Shown here: positions 5,854 to 7,170 of the stretch, piece by piece
How the letters are laid out: each line of letters begins with the position of its first letter
How positions within the stretch are numbered: the first letter of the stretch is position 1
Source: Eubacteriales bacterium
Lineage (GTDB): Bacteria > Bacillota > Clostridia > Christensenellales > SZUA-584
NCBI GenBank assembly: GCA_028711205.1
Contig: JAQTSP010000136.1
Span: 1-7,170 of the forward strand
Length of the DNA stretch: 7,170 nt
Direction of reading: 5' to 3'
Made by a program: the position numbers and the translations under genes
The notes under the pieces: model-generated
What the model was told of the DNA's origin: nothing
Seen by the model: only the letters and a program-made list of their open reading frames with translations
Databases searched by the model: none

Positions 5854-6684
5854 ATGACTAATAATATAAATAAATTTGGTATATGTGAATGGTGTCTTGC
5901 AACAAGCGGGCCTTCGGCTTTGAAAACAGCGGCGATGATTGGATTTGACGGTGTCCAGATTGGTGATCTTGGTGGTGCGGGGAAGGGATTTCCTTTGCTT
6001 GACATGAGAATTCAGTCGCAATATCTGGAAATTGCCGCACAAAGCAATATAACAATTCACTCACTTCATACACATGCATTAACGCGTGAAGGCGGTATGA
6101 GATATCCTTTAAGCAGCCAAAAGGGTGAAGAAGCGATAGACAGCTTTGAAAAGGCGGTTAAAGTATGCGTGCAGATGAATATTCCAACGGTAATGGTTGC
6201 GTCTTTTGACGCAAGTAATGTGAAAAATGACTATGATATGAAAAATACGGCTGAAATGCTTAAACTATTCGACAAAATCGCCTTTGAAAAAGGAATACTG
6301 CTGACCTATGAAGGAGTTACCTCTATCGACAGGGTGTTATGGATGATAGATTATGTCGGCGGCACAATGAAACTGTGTTATGACATCCTCAATCCGGTCA
6401 GATTTGGAAGCGGTAATCCGTGCGCGGAATTGCTTAAACTGGATATCGGATTAATAGACCATATTCATCTCAAAGACGCGCCGTATGACATGGAAGGGTG
6501 TTGCAGTCTCGGTGAAGGCGGAGGCCATTTTTCAAAAACAGTGAGGATGATTGTTCAGCGAGGTTATAAAGGCTGGGTTTTGTCGGAAAATTATTACTAT
6601 CTGCCGCCAATGAACCGAATTGACACAGGTACACAACTGGCGCAAAGGGATTTAACCGTGATGAAAAAATATTTTTGTGGTTAA
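5854..6684 (+). CDS. Xylose-isomerase-like TIM-barrel sugar isomerase/epimerase
   Basis: A 276-residue soluble protein of the AP-endonuclease-2/xylose-isomerase-like TIM-barrel family. The first strand reads FGICEWCL (8-15), then AAMIGFDGVQIGDLG (26-40) and IHSLHTHAL (68-76). The metal ligands fit Glu153 (LLTYEG), Asp177 (LCYDILNP), His205 (HIHLKD) and Glu245 (VLSENYY), the usual Glu-Asp-His-Glu set for a divalent metal. Relatives are ketose epimerases, hydroxypyruvate isomerase, inosose enzymes and, as I recall, the 3-oxo-isoapionate decarboxylase OiaC, so it is a rival for the decarboxylation step proposed for the ALDC-like gene. The start at 5854 was preferred to the ATG at 5797 because the family begins a few residues before the first strand, and the extra 19 codons cover a perfect inverted repeat. 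No terminator follows; the next promoter begins 21 bases after the stop. The exact reaction is unknown. Confidence 0.8.
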   Translation: MTNNINKFGICEWCLATSGPSALKTAAMIGFDGVQIGDLGGAGKGFPLLDMRIQSQYLEIAAQSNITIHSLHTHALTREGGMRYPLSSQKGEEAIDSFEKAVKVCVQMNIPTVMVASFDASNVKNDYDMKNTAEMLKLFDKIAFEKGILLTYEGVTSIDRVLWMIDYVGGTMKLCYDILNPVRFGSGNPCAELLKLDIGLIDHIHLKDAPYDMEGCCSLGEGGGHFSKTVRMIVQRGYKGWVLSENYYYLPPMNRIDTGTQLAQRDLTVMKKYFCG

Positions 6685-6697
6685 ATTTACAGACAAG

Positions 6698-6717
6698 ATT
6701 CAATGTTGACATTGTAT
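6698..6717. promoter_or_regulatory. Candidate operator: inverted repeat over the -35 box
   Basis: CAATGT (6701-6706) and ACATTG (6709-6714) form a perfect inverted repeat with a 2-bp spacer. After one mismatch it extends by two further pairs to 6698-6717, giving 8 of 9 paired positions per arm. It covers the -35 hexamer, where a bound protein would block RNA polymerase. It differs in sequence from the repeat over the 648 promoter, so a different regulator is likely. Confidence 0.4.
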
Positions 6718-6734
6718 GTTTATTGTGATAATAT
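6706..6734 (+). promoter_or_regulatory. Strong sigma-A promoter of the ThDP-enzyme gene
   Basis: Consensus TTGACA (6706-6711), a 17-bp spacer and TAATAT (6729-6734). TATAAT also occurs at 6732-6737 but would need a 20-bp spacer. Transcription would start near 6741, leaving a leader of about 65 bases that consists largely of the phased ATACAA repeats. Confidence 0.7.
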
Positions 6735-6743
6735 AATAACATA

Positions 6744-6787
6744 AATACAATAAAGATACAAAAAAGATACAATATAAATACAATAAT
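6744..6787 (+). repeat. Four tandem 11-bp ATACAA repeats in the ThDP-enzyme leader
   Basis: The units begin at 6744, 6755, 6766 and 6777, each an 11-mer of consensus RATACAAWAWA. ATACAA is perfect in all four, at 6745, 6756, 6767 and 6778. They fill the space between the predicted transcription start and the ribosome site. One unit per helical turn would place identical faces on one side of the DNA. In RNA they would give regularly spaced AUACAA sites. Two units with the same step lie at 5542-5563. Confidence 0.65.
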
Positions 6788-6805
6788 TAGCTTGAGAGGA
6801 TTACT

Positions 6806-7170
6806 ATGAAAGTTACAACAGCGGTTGTCAATGTGCTGAGAGAACAGAAAGCAAAAGTAATATTTGGAATCCCCGGAGGACAGACGTTGTATTTTAATGA
6901 CGCGTTGAACGGGACAGAAATAAGATTTATACAGACGCGGCATGAAGGTACTGCCGGCAGTGCTGCTGACGGATGGGGCAGATTGACCGGAAAACCAGGG
7001 CTATGCCTTGCGACTACAGGCCCGGGAGCCACAAACTTGATTACTGCAATTGGAGGAGCCCTGCGCGATTCCAGTCCGGTAATTGTTTATCTTTTTCAAA
7101 ACAGGCTTGCTGATGCAGGGCGTGGTGACGCACAGGAGTCAAACCACGAGGCACTACTCGGAAGCTTGAT
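6806..7170 (+). CDS. Acetolactate-synthase-like thiamine-diphosphate enzyme, N-terminal part
   Basis: The gene runs off the window; 121 residues are visible. A clear ribosome site GAGAGGA (6794-6800) lies 5 bases before the ATG. The visible part is the pyrimidine-binding domain of the acetolactate synthase/pyruvate-oxidase superfamily: VIFGIPGGQTLYF (18-30), RHEGTAGSAADGWGRLTGKPG (45-65, with Glu47 as the ThDP-activating Glu) and CLATTGPGATNLITAI (67-82). Where true acetolactate synthases have a GQV-type segment, this protein has FQNRLADAGRGDAQESNHEAL (97-117), so it is probably another carboligase or 2-oxo-acid decarboxylase of the superfamily. It has its own promoter with an inverted repeat over the -35 box and phased leader repeats. 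The substrate is unknown; the catalytic and cofactor-binding C-terminal domains are off the window. Confidence 0.8.
   Translation, partial: MKVTTAVVNVLREQKAKVIFGIPGGQTLYFNDALNGTEIRFIQTRHEGTAGSAADGWGRLTGKPGLCLATTGPGATNLITAIGGALRDSSPVIVYLFQNRLADAGRGDAQESNHEALLGSL

Noticed and set aside
6744..6787. CRISPR or microsatellite reading of the ATACAA repeats
   Set aside because: An 11-bp period with no spacers is too short for CRISPR, and the units vary outside ATACAA, unlike a slippage tract.
732..7170. A classic acetoin (alsS-alsD) pathway
   Set aside because: The ALDC-like gene sits with a sugar kinase and isomerase, not with the synthase, the ThDP gene is in a separate unit, and both depart from the canonical sequences. 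It is kept only as a fallback.

Overview
The window looks like a carbohydrate-acid catabolic locus from a low-to-moderate GC Gram-positive anaerobe, most likely a Clostridia-type Bacillota. This is inferred from near-consensus sigma-A promoters with 17-bp spacers, purine-rich Shine-Dalgarno sites, very AT-rich intergenic DNA, a FadR-type GntR regulator and what looks like an IS1595-type transposase remnant. No species can be named from the sequence alone.

Layout. (1) Positions 1-629 hold the C-terminal 208 residues of an NAD(P)-dependent dehydrogenase with a 'phosphogluconate dehydrogenase C-terminal' domain, the type found in D-apionate oxidoisomerase (ApnO). (2) A strong promoter at 648-676, overlapped by an inverted repeat, starts a five-gene unit, all on the + strand: an acetolactate-decarboxylase-family protein (732-1475), a FadR-type GntR regulator (1482-2213), an FGGY sugar kinase (2295-3797), an amidohydrolase (3819-4568) and a single-domain SIS sugar-phosphate isomerase (4644-5249). 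A rho-independent terminator lies at 5321-5357. (3) The 5250-5853 gap holds this terminator, a decayed minus-strand transposase start, a promoter, phased ATACAA repeats, short palindromes and a hairpin. (4) A xylose-isomerase-like TIM-barrel protein is encoded at 5854-6684. (5) Its own strong promoter and four exactly 11-bp-phased ATACAA repeats precede the N-terminus of an acetolactate-synthase-like thiamine-diphosphate enzyme (6806 to the window end).

How the genes may work together (inference). ApnO turns D-apionate into 3-oxo-isoapionate, which is acetolactate with a hydroxyl on each methyl. The ApnO reaction is in effect ketol-acid reductoisomerase run backwards on hydroxylated carbon skeletons. 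A protein of the acetolactate decarboxylase fold placed directly downstream would then be the natural catalyst for 3-oxo-isoapionate -> erythrulose + CO2 (acetolactate -> acetoin with extra hydroxyls). The FGGY kinase could phosphorylate erythrulose and the SIS protein could isomerise the tetrulose phosphate to an aldose phosphate feeding the pentose phosphate pathway. The amidohydrolase could open a lactone precursor. This would be a D-apionate (plant apiose) branch with an ALDC-fold decarboxylase, which I do not know to have been described. The TIM-barrel gene is a rival candidate for the decarboxylation or for an isomerase/epimerase step, and the ThDP enzyme may add a carboligase or lyase step. 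The family calls are solid. The pathway is a testable proposal.
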